Assembly (NCBI GenBank): GCA_902702965.1
Contig: CACRXP010000307.1
Coordinates: 583,310 to 647,309, forward strand
DNA from: Spirometra erinaceieuropaei
Lineage: Eukaryota > Platyhelminthes > Cestoda > Diphyllobothriidea > Diphyllobothriidae
Direction: 5' to 3'
DNA: 64,000 bases
The translations under genes were made by a program, and so were the position numbers. This document shows positions 21,607 through 33,095 of this stretch, in pieces. Below the pieces are notes generated by a model that saw nothing but the letters and a program-made list of their open reading frames with translations, did no database searches and was not told the DNA's origin. Within the stretch, counting starts at the first letter, position 1. Each line of letters begins with the position of its first letter.

Positions 21607-22315
21607 CCAGATACCCCTATTAATTTTCTATACTGGGAAAGGGCTTAATTGATTTCCAGGCTTTTTTCCTATATCCGGATATTTTTAAACAAAACGTCTA
21701 TTTGAACAGTCGCTTGGGGCTTCGTAAATTCTTGCCGTATAATTAAGGCGTTAGGAAGAAAAGGGGTGTGTGGCTCATAATTTTTGGCAAAACGACAAAA
21801 GCAGATAGACAAACACAACGCACTGTAAATATATACTCTGTCGTATTAGAACATTGAACATCCTTTATCAAGTGCAAACATTAAGGCACGGCGTGCTGCA
21901 AGAATAGTACGATTGTGGATATTTTGTACTTGCTCTACCTAAAACATGCAGGATATTTTAAGTGAGAAAGTTTATACTAATTAAGTAGTCATTTATGCTG
22001 AGAGTAGTTGCTGCAATTGACGAGAAATATGTTCACCAAGACTATACCCGGTGGGTCCGCATTATATTGTAATTTTTCCGCTCGATAATAAGTATGGCAG
22101 AGCAGCCTAAGCAATCTACTATAAACAGAAACATATTTCAGAAAATATAATTGGCAACACGCTGATCCTTTATTACTGAACAAGCTGTGAATATCGCGCC
22201 TTTTGGAAGTGAATGTGACCACCTTCAATTCCTGTTTTCGATTTGTGGCGAAAGGTGCATACATTTTTGTGAGCACCCTCAACCACAGTCATATGCCCGA
22301 TAGTACCCAACAGGA
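21607..22315. other. No recognisable feature
   Basis: AT-rich. A 97-codon minus-strand open frame (21,989-22,282) shows no domain, signal or splice context and looks like chance. Confidence 0.4.
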
Positions 22316-22317
22316 CA

Positions 22318-22560
22318 TGAGGCCCGTGGCTCTGTGGTTAGATCATAGTTAAACTTATAATCAAGCGGTGGCGGATTCCAGCCCCAGGAGTTGTAAAACC
22401 TGAGGTCGGACGTAAGTAACTGGTGAGAGGTTAAGTCGGAAATTTGCATTCCGGTCCCTCTTGTCAGTTATGTTCTCCTGCCTATGTGACTAGTTGGTCG
22501 GTGGCTGCTGAAGCTCGGATTGCGCCCGATGTTCATGTTCTGTCAGCGTCATGATGCCCT
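22318..22560 (+). mobile_element. tRNA-derived SINE
   Basis: The head resembles a tRNA-type RNA polymerase III promoter: a TGGCTCTGTGGTTAGA A box, and a GGATTCCAGCC B box about 45 bp later. A body follows that resembles the SINEs at 28.6, 57.2 and 63.3 kb (short CTGGTGAG, GTCCCTCTTGTC-like blocks). There is no tRNA cloverleaf. Confidence 0.55.
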
Positions 22561-23053
22561 GTGAATGCTAGCGTCCTGTCTGAGAATGCCTAGTTTTCAG
22601 AAAAGGTTAAAGTCAACCAGCGGAGCGTGTCTTACGGAATGTGGTCCGCCAGGGAGGAAGCGAACATTTTGGGAAGGACGCTCAGAAAAAGAAGTTACAT
22701 ATTTTGCACGAGTGTTGTTTTACGGAACGATAGTAAACATAATTCAACCGTCTAGTAAAAATAAAAGTAGAAAAAATCGCTAATCAGTCAATTGAAGGTG
22801 AATGAACCAGATCTTTAGCTCTATAAACACACTTGTTCTGGAGCGGCTGAAAGTACTCAAATATGCCATTTTTACGCATTTATTTAATACACAGTTCAGC
22901 ATGGTTCTATTATAAGGTTCTGTTTCCTAACTTAATGGCAAGTTATCCTTTTTAATAAAGTAAAATTGAAAAAACACCTTTGACTGACACCTTAAGGTCC
23001 TATTCGGTTATTCTTTGTTTGTACATCCAATCAGTCCTACGCACCTGCAGAAA
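22561..23053. other. No recognisable feature
   Basis: AT-rich spacer between the SINE and the telomere-like MITE. It contains A-rich tails (around 22,756 and 22,966) but no gene. Confidence 0.35.
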
Positions 23054-23061
23054 CCAAAATT

Positions 23062-23483
23062 GGTTAGATCGCAGTTGGTAGCCAGGACCCGTATTACAGT
23101 TTGCGAAAGGGGTTTGCTTACTGGGGCTATTTTGTGGGGCTCCATAATTACATCTGACCCATCTGGCTTCCATTTTACATTTGAGGTTAGTATTAGGGTA
23201 GCGGTTAATGGTTTACGATTTTCGGGTTAGGGTTATGCCTTTAGGCTTAGGTTTTCGGGTTAAAGTTAGGGCTTGAGCATGAGACTACGGTTAGGTTATT
23301 CAGTCACGGCTATGTCTAAGGTCTACGGTTACGTTTACGATTTCGGTCGGAGTTAGGGTTGTCGTTCGGGTTGACGGTTAAAGTTGACGGTTGAGTTTAG
23401 GGTTAGGGTAAGGGGTAAGGTTAGTATTAGGGATAAGGTCGCCGTCCGCTTCCCCATTCTTGGCTACCAACTGCGATCTGGCC
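23062..23483 (-). mobile_element. Telomere-like MITE, copy 1 (422 bp)
   Basis: The ends are inverted copies of GGYYAGATCGCAGTTGGTAGCC. The flanks CCAAAATT (23,054-23,061) and CCAAAATC (23,484-23,491) form an 8-bp target duplication with one mismatch. The interior is rich in degenerate TTAGGG words, so its orientation is opposite to copies 2 and 3. There is no open frame of note, so it must depend on a transposase encoded elsewhere. Confidence 0.85.
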
Positions 23484-23491
23484 CCAAAATC

Positions 23492-25257
23492 AATTTCTTT
23501 TTTTGTGGGTGGCATTGGTCTGCCGTACTCCTAACACAGTTTCCCTGTATGTCTTAATAAAATACAAACTTCACATTTGTCCTAAATTAATTTTAATGAA
23601 AATAACACCCAAATCGATTGTCCGGAATGACGTTTGTTTATAAGAGGCCGTTGTATTATGCTCTCATCAATGTATATGTAAGCGTTTTTCCCTTATACTC
23701 TCTTGTCTGCTATAACTGAGCCCGTCAGTTTTCAGAATATTTGACGCCCAGAACAGAGTTCATGTCACTCTCTCTCTTTCACAAATAGAGATTTGACTAC
23801 GAGAGAGTTTTCGATCCTTCAATCGTGGCGCGTTGCGTGTTCAACTCTAATCTAAGCCATTGACCGTACTGAATGATTAAAAGGATAGTCTTAGGAACGG
23901 CAAGGGGGGACGACAGAGAATGCGGGTAGATTTATACAGTACTCTTTCGGGCTTATTTTGCCTTTATTCAGCCAATCATAACCCTGACCACCAGCAGCTA
24001 GGACCAGAAACACAAACATGCGCACAGACGCACCTGGCGCAGTTGATCCACCACTGGGGTCTACCAGATGGGTCATAAGCACTTCATCGAAACGAAGCTC
24101 ATCAATGCCTCGCCACCTGTCCTTCGTTGTCGCTGCAGATCGGGTATTCATTCAATCAGAAATGGGCGCACACCGATCTATTGGTTTCCCGAAGCAAACA
24201 AGCTCCGTGTGGGTAGCAAAGGTCACGAACAGGCAACCAATTACCAGGCCGAAGTCGGCCGAAGTGGTCTTAGAAACATATGTAGAACATAAAATGGAGT
24301 GCCTACACTGTGAATTGGAGAATCCATGCAGCATAGTTCACAAGTTTGACGTCGATTTTGACGTTTTGCACCGTACGCTACATACCAAGGTGCAGCAGGC
24401 ACGGTAACTGGCGCAGAAATTATTTTACAGTGACTGTAGACTTGTGAAGCACATACGGCACTCTCTCCTCCCCACTCCTTAGCTGCTTCGGTATTAAGAC
24501 AGAGTCAAAAAGAGCAGAGATTAGAGGGGCGCAGGTGGCTGGCACGGTCGGAACCGCACCTAGGCATGCCGCAATAAGGACAGGTATAGAGCAGGTCCTC
24601 ATCATTGCTTTAGACGGCGGTGGTATTGCTGCTTGTTATTTGGCTTGAAGATTGTTGCGCTTAACTTCGGGTAGTCTAAGAAGAAATCTGGACGCTAGGT
24701 GGTCTGCGTCTGCAAGCAAACGAGTGACCTACACAGTCTGTCATGTGAGCACAGCACTGAAACCCCTACAGCCCCCAAGAATCACTCATAGCCTATGCCG
24801 TCCCTCCTGCCATAATTATCACAACACGACGACCACATTACGTGGGAAGCGTAGCGAGTGTTAGTACTCTCATATTTTCAATTTGTATGCTATTATTTTG
24901 GCTCGATTATAGGTTATCGAGAACACCTGTTTGTCAAGCAGACTTTTAAAATAAATTATTATTTACCAGTAAATTGGAGGTAACTGAATAAACCACCGCT
25001 GGCTACTTTAGGTGAGGTCAGTATCCACGGTATTACGCAATGAATGGGCATGGACGGTGAAGAATGACAGGAGGTGGCAGTTGACACAGGTCGTGGCAAG
25101 TGAAGGAAAGTTATTCTGCTTGCAATAAAATAAGCAAATGCTAAACACCGAACAACCGATGTAAATAGAATATGACGGCAGCCAGATGCCACTCAGTAGG
25201 GCGTAGTGTGTGTTCAACAGCACTTGTAAGGCAAAGGGGACAAATCGGCAGCGCAGG
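23492..25257. other. No confident gene; a few open frames of unknown meaning
   Basis: At 24,018-24,407 a 129-codon plus-strand frame overlaps an 86-codon minus-strand frame, in sequence somewhat richer in G+C than its flanks. Neither has a motif I recognise. It could be the remains of a transposon. A CT run lies at about 23,766-23,780. Confidence 0.35.
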
Positions 25258-27690
25258 TAGAGACAGTATCAGTATCAGTTTATTAAGAGAAATATAGGCA
25301 TGTGCCTTTGAACTCCCTGACTAAAAGTCGTCAGAGAAAATCATTGATAAATGGGAAGGCGAAAAAGGGATTTTGCACATACTCTCGGACAGCTGACAGC
25401 TATTTGAAAAGAGTAATTATTAACAGTTACTTATTAATTGCAAGTAGTATAACATGTATAAGATGGTACCGGGTTATGTGAGTGGATGTAAGGGGGGTAA
25501 TCGGGGAGCTTGATGCGTGTCAAGTCCACACTTGAAGGAATTCACACACGAGGAGGTTACAACATCGGTAGGCAGGGCATTCCACGCTGCAACCACTGTG
25601 TTACTGATAAAGAACTTTCGTCCGTTGATTCTTGATTTCTCTGCGCGTAGTTTTAGGGGTTGACCGCGCAAAGTGGGCCTGCTGGCTTGGATGAAATAAT
25701 CAGTGGGATCTAAACAACAGTCTAGGCCGTTGATGATGCAAAATGTTAGTATAAGTTCAAAACGTTATTGCCTGTAGGAAAGGGGAAGCAGGTTGAGAGT
25801 TGACACTCTGGTTTCATAGGGCAGTGCTCACAGACCTTGGGCATTTTGATCGCCCGTCTCTGGACCTTCTCCAAAACTATATAGTCCTTGGCAGTCCAAG
25901 GTCTCCACGCCTGTATGGCGTATTCTAGATGAGGTCGCACAAATGTGCCAAATATTTTGGAAAAGCAGTCAGGGTCAAATCCCATAAATGCTCGCCTAAT
26001 GAGTTGCAATGTGGCCGTAGCCGATATAGCAGCCTTCGCGCAGTGCAGTGTCGGTTTGAGTGACGATGTAATCCATACACCCAGGTCCTTCTGACTGTCA
26101 ACCTGTTGCAGTGGTGTGCCGTGTAGAAAGTAGGTGCTGGGGCTGGGGGCTCTGAAGCTGCCGAGTTGTAGAAGGTTGCTCTTGCTTATATTGAAGGGCA
26201 TAAGCCAGCGCTTCGACCAGTCTTCGAGCCTGTTCAAGTTTGCTTGCAGGTGGTCTGCGTCTGCCGCATTGTGAATAACTTTCCACAATTTTATGTCATC
26301 GGCAAACAGGGTGACATCGCAGTCTAGGTCCTTGACGCGGTCATTTATGAAAACGAGGAATAACGTGGGACCTAGGACTGAGCCCTGTGGGACGCCACTC
26401 ACCGCGCTTACATCTGAGGACTGTTGACGCCCGACTTGCACTCTTTGGGACCGTTCAGCCAAAAAGCTCTGGATCCATAGAAGAAAGCGTTCACGAATTC
26501 CAGCGTTGCGCAGTTTGTATAATAGACGTTGTTGAGGAACGCTGTCGCGAGCCTCTTTGAAGTCGATGTAAATGGCGGGCACCACACTACCTTCATCGCG
26601 TGCTTTGGTCCATCGTTCGAGCGTCAAGAGTAGATTCGTGAGGCAGGACCTACCAATTCGAAAGCCGTTTTGTGCATCGGAAAGGAGATGGTGATGCTCG
26701 AGGAACTGCATCAAGGCTTTTTTAATGATCTTCTCCGTGATTTTGCAACAGATGGAGGTAAGACGCACTGGCCTATAGTTATTCGCAGACGCACGACTTC
26801 CACCCTTAAAAAGCGGAGTGATGGTAGCGGACTTCCAGTCAGAGGGCAGACATCCAGTAAGAAACGACGTTTGGAAAATCAAGGCTAACGTCTTGGACAT
26901 TTCGAGAGCTAGCTCCTTCAGCAGCTTGGTCGGGATTGCATCAGGGCCTGTGGAGGTCGATTCTTTTAGGTTTAGTAAATCATTTCGAACAAATGTTTCA
27001 GTGAAGAAGACGGCTTCGAGGGCAGGTGTTTCTAAGTCTTCATAAGCGGGTGAGAAAAAATCAGGTTCACTTGTCACGACTAACCGGAAGAACTGAAAGA
27101 GATATTTAGCCTTATCCTTGTCATCGGAGATTTCCACACCCTCAGCCGTTCGCAGCAGTGGGACAGGATCTTTGTTCCGTGTGCTCTGTATTATGTAGCT
27201 GTAAAGGATTTTGGGATTAATCATGACACGGTTCAAAAGGTTCTTTTCAAAAGCTTTCCGATCTCTGGCGATGAGCATTTTGACCCGATTTATCTGTAAC
27301 TTATAACTGCTTAGGTATTGTTGCGTGCGGTCCGTCGGCATTCTTTTCTATAGCTTCCTCTTCTTGTTAACTTCCTTATTTAAGGACGGAGTCAGCCACC
27401 GTGCGAGCTCGTTCAGAGCACATTTTGCTATTCGGAGTGGGAATTTGCTGCAGGAGACTATAGTCCCAACTATAGTTCGGAGGAAGGTATTGATGAGTCG
27501 AATTCAAGTCTTAATTCCGGCAGGCTATAAGAGCGTACAGTAAGTTCAAATCTCGAAGTAACTAAATTCCTTGGAGAGTGAAACTTAGAAACCAAATTTG
27601 AGGAAAACTGTGCTAGAAGATTAGCATTTTGGGAAGACAGTTTGGGGCTTGTTGGAATATCCCAACAAACTGGGAAGTTCAAATTAGTCT
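25258..27690 (-). mobile_element. CR1-like non-LTR retrotransposon, 5'-truncated
   Basis: Contains a CR1/Jockey-type reverse transcriptase and its C-terminal tail. The 3' end (25,258-25,290, - strand) is AATAAACTGATACTGATACTG, a short tandem of the kind typical of CR1 tails. Coding similarity can be followed upstream to about 27,500, and the 5' part, with any endonuclease, is lost or unrecognisable. The element is surrounded by sequence unlike it. Confidence 0.85.
25474..27543 (-). pseudogene. CR1-like reverse transcriptase, frameshifted
   Basis: The main frame (25,746-27,341, 531 codons) shows the reverse transcriptase fingers and palm: NNYRPVRLTS (about 187-196), GFRIGRS (226-232), YIDFKEARDSV (258-268), GVPQGSVLGP (316-325) and LFADDIKLW (345-353), so both catalytic Asp motifs survive. 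The thumb follows with LEYAIQAW. Near 25,830 the reading shifts: YETRVSTLNLLPLSYRQ lies in another frame and leads, after a stop, into LRAEKSRINGRKFF and NALPTDVVTSS (25,474-25,671), the usual CR1 C-terminus. Upstream, the frame runs through one TAG at 27,344 and another stop near 27,510. These breaks make it non-functional. Confidence 0.85.
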
Positions 27691-28609
27691 GCAGACAAAT
27701 TTGGTGTCTTCCTCAAGACCTGATTGCTCGCGTAATCAGATTGGAGTCAAGCTGTCTTCATGCGCCTAAACATGACGCCAATGTGCCATTGGTGATGCGT
27801 TTACGAATACTCGAAACTTTAACTTTATAGTACATGATAATTTGCTTAGGCCAGCATGCCGTCTTCTGGCCTGAGCCCAAAACGGCAGCCTATAAAATCA
27901 GCACTAAGTAAACAAACGACTTCTAATATAATATGCGTTGTTTCGACCGAATTTCGTTTTTCTCTTAAATCGAAATGTATTTAGATTTATTCCTTCATTA
28001 GAATAGCACATTGCTTGTCTGTTTATTCAGACTGTTTATGCAAAATTTGGAAGACATTTTTGACGTTCGACGGATGTGGTAGGTCATATCGTAGTTTCAT
28101 TCGCTCATAAAATATGCAAAACGCAGTTTAAAATGCCTAAGCCTAAGCGCAGTTGCGGGTAAGGTTCAAAATTATATCGGAGGTGGAAACCCACTAAAAC
28201 ACATTCCTTGGCAATAAAATTCAAAAAATACGTTACATATTACCAAAACAGAGAGAAAAAGATGAAACTTGTAAAAATTGCTAAAAAAGACTTTGAAATA
28301 CAATGAATAAGGCTCGTCCAAAAGAAAGAATCCTGGCGGGGATGAAATGTCATAGGAGTATTCCACACGATAGTCAAAATTAAAAAATAATCTTAGGAAA
28401 TGCATCTCAGTGAGTGATTAATGCGAGAAATATGGTTAACAGTTAATGGAGTAGAACAGACAGCGTCCGATTTTTCATTAATCAGGCAGAGAGGCGCGCA
28501 CGCATCGCATTACAAAAATCAATAGTCCGTTTGTGCCTAGCGGCTCTCTTTCGAGTCCTGCCAACAGCCACGCAATGGCGCATAACATACAAAGTCGAAG
28601 AAAAGCGAG
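27691..28609. other. No gene; possible foldback remnant
   Basis: AT-rich. At about 28,130-28,240 the order GCGCAGTTGCGGGTAAGGTTCAAAATTAT then GGAAAC resembles the middle of the FB family (45,070-45,120), suggesting an old fragment. A small palindrome (TTGTTGG-6-CCAACAA) lies at about 27,648, just inside the preceding element. Confidence 0.35.
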
Positions 28610-28760
28610 ACTTGAGTGGCCATATCTGGATTGTCTGTCGTCATCAGCCAGTCACACGCAACACTGAGATAAAAAACCGGGGGTGGTCGAACTCGCGGCC
28701 TGTTGATTAGAAGTCCACAGTCCTAAGTTCTGAGCCAAGGGGTCGCCGTTTTGTCGGTTG
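28610..28760 (-). mobile_element. tRNA-derived SINE
   Basis: On the - strand: CTTGGCTCAGAACTTAGGA (A-box region), CTTCTAATCAACAGGCCGCGAGTTCGACC (B-box region, given here only as landmarks CTTCTAATC and GAGTTCGACC), then a GACTGGCTGATGACG body. It has the same layout as the copies at 57.2 and 63.3 kb. Confidence 0.65.
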
Positions 28761-28861
28761 TGGTCATGTAAGTTATCAACGACATATGGGTGCGCACCAA
28801 ACGCATTACATAACCCGCTTGCTTCGTTCCGACATGACGCCAATCCTCGGGCCCCGCCAGC

Positions 28862-29045
28862 CGCCGTACAAGCCAACGAAGCCCTGGCTCAGTGGTTGAG
28901 TGCGCTAGACTTCTAACCAATAGTTCGCGTGTACGTGACTCAATGTCCGTAGGATTGGGTATGGGCGGCTGACGTAGGCTAACAGGCCGATACTGGCCAT
29001 TCAGGTCTGCCTTGTCTTTGCCGTTGGTGCGGTTTTCACATGACT
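28862..29045 (+). mobile_element. tRNA-derived SINE, head to head with the previous one
   Basis: Begins CCTGGCTCAGTGGTTGAGTG, a strong A-box-like start, followed by CTAGACTTCTAACC. The body then reads GGGTATGGGCGGCTGACG, GGCTAACAGGCC and CTTGTCTTTGCCG, matching the family body at 63.2 kb. The SINE at 28.6 kb points the other way, so the two form an inverted pair. Confidence 0.65.
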
Positions 29046-29805
29046 GTGCATTTTAAGCTTTCTTTCTAATCCATCCCCGTGGAAATTACATCATAAGTAC
29101 TTAAATATGGGAATGTTAAGCAAGAATATTAGCTTGTCATCAGATCGAATGCTCGCACAAATTGTGGCCAGCAAGGAAAACTGGGGGAGGCATTAGATTA
29201 CATATGTAAGGTGGCGGTCTAAGCATCCGGCATGTAAGGCTAAGTGACAGAGTTGCAGCTGCCAATTCTGAGATGATTTATTTTTTCACTCAACAAATAC
29301 CGCATCGATATTCTTTTGTAGGCGTTGGTTTGGCAGAAGGCACTGTAAAACCTAATCGACCGAGACCGAACTCCGTACTTCCTATATTACATGGTTCAGC
29401 CTTATGTTCGCAGAACGACTGTGGGCACGTCGTGCCTAAACGCGTTATAGGAATGAGTTTGCACACAATTGCATTCACTTTAGGGTAGTCGTGTATATAA
29501 CCGGACTCCCATAATTTATTGCATGTTGCATTCGACCCTGCAATCATTGTTTTGCGTAGGGAAGTTGAAAATTTGTCAGCCGCATTTGCGTACACAGCAG
29601 AATGCAAAGGATGGATTGTGGTGAAATGCCAGTCCCATGCAAAGCCCCCATGCTAAATTAATATACAAGGTATCCTCATTCGAATTCCCGCTATCTGACC
29701 TTCCGTTTGATTGTGTGAAATTGGAAAGAAGTTTCGGCCGTAAGAAATCTTGGTTCTTATCGCGACTCCTGTCAGCGTAAACACATCAACCATTTAAAGA
29801 ATGGA
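29046..29805. other. No recognisable feature
   Basis: Contains two overlapping, opposed open frames (29,273-29,607) without motifs. Nothing here can be supported as a gene. Confidence 0.35.
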
Positions 29806-29809
29806 GCGG

Positions 29810-30180
29810 CAAGAATGCGAACGGCCTTTAAGTAAGCTCTTTTTGCCTTTGTAATATACATTCATTCCAGATAGTGTCGAGAACTGGATGCATTGCTGTT
29901 ACTGCCAGTCTTGTAAACTCAAGTTGCTGGAGGAATGGGTGTTAACCATTGAAGAAAGATTGACAGAAAATTTATGGGTTGCTCCAATCACCGGACACTA
30001 CCTTTTTTCGATTGTTTGTCTAAGTTGACCGAACACGCCCTCTGAGGACATTCAACATGCCTGCCTGATAGATGGATGCTCCATTTTTGCAAAATGGTGC
30101 TTAGGAATGCAGTCCTGTTTGATTTATTTGAAGGAAAGGTAGATTTTGAGTTTTGAAGTAAGGAGGCGTATTATATCAAA
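29810..30180 (+). repeat. Dispersed repeat, copy of the 2.9-3.3 kb block
   Basis: Shares with 2,990-3,190 and 6,290-6,490 the ordered blocks ACATnCATTC, GGGTGTT, AAGAAAGATTG, TTTATGGG, AATnACCGGACACT, CGATTGTTTG and TTGACnGAACACGC. It occurs alone here, so this block is an independent repeat family that was also trapped inside the macro-repeat. Confidence 0.6.
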
Positions 30181-30853
30181 CAATTGAGTATGGAAGCAGC
30201 AAACCGATACATAATTTTTTGTAAACCGGACAGATTGACGAATTAATCAAGTGCCAAAAACATTAACATAACAAAACCATAAACATTAACATTTCTGCGC
30301 AGTAGTCAGTCTATCCATTATTGTGCTATAGAGATTTGGTAAAATCTTAATTATCTGAATGCCAATAATTACACGCAATCGACTTGGAACAATAAGTACA
30401 CAAAAAACGTTGCTGAGATGGAAACAGTGATATCATGACATTAATACATTGTTGAAACGAAACGTAAGGACAATATCGGTTGGGTGACATTATGATGTGT
30501 AATGATATACTGATCCAGGCTGTACCTAAAAGCCTCAACGAAAATGAACGTGACGGTATCTGCAGGGAGCTGATGTGTTCTTGTTTTTTCTAAGGTGACA
30601 GGACAAACCCTTTATTCTTGTGAGAACATATGTTCAAGCCACCGTATTCAGGATAGTATTGCAAGATATTCCAACAATGTTAGGGTCAGGGAAATTATTT
30701 GCATGATGAAAGTTACTGAGGCTTCGTTAATGTTGGAGTACGGTAGCGTGTCCAAATTTGTACTGATATTTTGCTAAAACTATTAGCTTTTTCCTCGTTC
30801 CGTTTCTGAATTAGGCAGGTGCAGAAGCAAATCTACACGAAAATAATGTTATG
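30181..30853. other. No recognisable feature
   Basis: AT-rich, short random frames only. Confidence 0.35.
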
Positions 30854-30908
30854 TGTGCAATAATTTACCGTACTAACAACACAGGTATTAGCTAAAAGCC
30901 CAGACACG
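30854..30908 (+). repeat. 55-bp block identical to 59,578-59,632
   Basis: Starts TGTGCAATAATTTACCG and ends AAAGCCCAGACACG. It is identical at both loci over 55 bp, whereas every other dispersed repeat in the window is well diverged. The flanks are unrelated. A GC-rich stretch (30,930-30,990) follows only this copy. Confidence 0.8.
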
Positions 30909-30911
30909 TGT

Positions 30912-31825
30912 GTTTCACCGATCTTGTGCCGCTGCCTGACGCAGCTGCGAGGGGTTCGGCTCGTAAGTGGGTCCCCCAGCTTTCCCCGTGTGTTTACTGA
31001 TATATGAACTCCAAAAACTGGAAATAAATATTCGGTGATGGTCATTTCTGTGATAACATGTAGAATTTTCCAAACAGCAGGATAATTTCCGTCCTTGCCT
31101 AATTAGTGCACTTCAGGACACTGGATCGCACATATCGGCTAATATAACTTTTAAAAATCGATAAAATATACGGTTCTCTTAAAATGCCCTTGTGTTAGCA
31201 AGTTAATTCTCACGAGTAGCACTAGAGAGAAAATCAATTTACAAGTACGACAAGCCCTGTTAAGCTCTCGAGAGCAGAGTATTTTACTTTTAATGGAAAA
31301 TATGCTCGGATGCGCATCGAAGTCTAGGACAAGTAAAAGCATAGGAAATTGGACAAATGTACCGCAACGTCTATTTTTGCTCAAGTTGATGAACATTTTG
31401 TTTGAGAAAATCACGTCCACACGATTTTCCACCAAGAAAATGACATTCCCTCGGTGGGGGTTAATAAGTAAGCAAAATGCGCGAAGTTTTACACGTCCAA
31501 GCATTCTCACGTTACCCATTTTTGTCAGGTTTCATGAAATAGTTCACGAAATGCATATGTTTACTTCGAAATCGTTTTCGTAACTTACTTTCGCAAAAAG
31601 ACGGTCATGTAGAGGTTGGGCTGATGTGCCTTAAACATGGGACGATAACGTTTTTGTGTTGTCATTGCCTGGTCCAATTTCATGTAGTTTTCTCTTTTGC
31701 CATCCGCATTTAGGTAGTAAAATGAAAGTTTCTCCGCTTGAAGGAGATAATATAAACATAGTAATTTCGCTTCGCACAGTGGTTTATAGCAATTGCTGGT
31801 TGAAAACGCATTTTGATTGTGTTTT
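30912..31825. other. No recognisable gene
   Basis: Overlapping opposed frames of 122 and 96 codons (31,151-31,583) have no motif, splice context or repeat match. They are more likely chance frames than genes. Confidence 0.3.
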
Positions 31826-31829
31826 CAAT

Positions 31830-33095
31830 TATGAGGGTGTTGATACAGGAGAGTTTCTAACACTGAGTACGGCGCCAGTGGTTGCCCGAATCTGTGTGCT
31901 ACCACTACCATAAGCAAAACGAGAGGTCGACTGGCAGCTACCATAACCTTATGGGTGTACGGAGGAGATTGCCAAAATTTACGGTCCGAATGATTCAACA
32001 TTTTGTCCTGCTCGCGTACGCACCGCTTAACGAACTTGCGCCGATGGCCATTTTCTTTGAACACTCTTCGACGGTATTGCATTTCGACAATCTTTTCTTC
32101 CTGCTCACTTCAACGCGCCAATAGGCCGTCCTTACACCTCTGCGTGTGCGACCGACTGGGTTGTTGGTGTTGTAAATCGGTACCTTCGTCGTTGGTGTCG
32201 CTTTCCTGAACGCTCAAGACCTTAGGCCACTGCAATCTTTGTGGCAGAGGAGGGCATTAAGGAAGGTCCGTTGGTTCTTGTTTTCCTCTTTCTCCATCGT
32301 AAAATGTATGTCGGGGAGGTGGCCTCGAAACTTTCTTTGATATTCACTTATTAATCCCGGTCGATAACGACGAAGGTATCATCCACCTACCGGGCTTAGC
32401 ATTTCGGACTGTGGTGTTGAAGGACGTTTTTTGAACAACGTCAACGATGAGTCCAAAAATCATAAAACCCACTGGTATGTCCTGACCTGCTCGCTGATTC
32501 TTCCGTTGGACATTCAGGACGTCTTCAGACAGAGCATCAGGGATTAGAGGATAAAGGCGTATGTAAGACAATTCAACGTTTTAACCTATTTGCAATGTAC
32601 AAGTAGCTCGACGCTTTCGATCGCCATGTCCTGCGGAATGGGACTAATGAGGGGCGTGAAATCAAGGAATGCCATGATCTCATTTAGAAGTGTACTTACC
32701 CCTTTACTTTTCACTATGAATTGTGCTGACGAAAAGGCCGTATCTTGGGGTCTCGCCAAGCGTCTGCCGGTCATTGTTACTGCATCCGAGTTCTTCTAGG
32801 CCAACATCACAGCTCTAAGTTCGCGTGTCAACATTTTTGCAGGGTTGATGGCGTATGAGGCAAAGAATTGTCGGTCCTTTAGTAAATCTTTAGCTTTTTC
32901 GAGGTTAGTCTGTCCAGTCCGATACAACCATGAAACGCCCTTTGTCCGTCGGCACGACAATGAAGTCTTTGGCAACCATGAGTTTCCTAAATTTATCACG
33001 TTCGACCTTAAGGAGCCCATCCCGCGACCGTCCGTTCCCCATACTACCAGCGGCATTGTTCCCATGTGTGCAGTGTCATTGTCATCCATATACTA
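31830..33095 (-). pseudogene. Penelope-like element reverse transcriptase, heavily mutated (PLE-B)
   Basis: Read on the - strand, recognisable PLE pieces come in the right order but in different frames: EKAKDLLKDRQFFASYAINP (about 32,850-32,905), FSSAQFIVKSKGVSTLLNE and then PQDMAIESVELL (32,590-32,730), VDDTFVVIDRD with the preceding Tyr changed to a stop (about 32,355-32,395), FTMEKEEN (about 32,290-32,310), and RRVFKENGHRRKFVKRC near 32,030-32,080. PLEs encode a reverse transcriptase joined to a GIY-YIG endonuclease; here only the reverse transcriptase part remains. Many stops and shifts make this an old dead copy. Confidence 0.85.

Noticed and set aside
22318..22395. Functional tRNA gene
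   Set aside because: A and B boxes are visible but no cloverleaf or anticodon arm can be formed; it fits a SINE head.
23200..23450. True telomere or chromosome end
   Set aside because: TTAGGG words are degenerate and bounded by inverted ends and an 8-bp duplication, with ordinary DNA on both sides; it is a MITE.
24018..24407. 129-codon frame, possible gene
   Set aside because: A long frame also exists on the other strand, no domain is recognised and the first codon context is arbitrary; left as unknown sequence.
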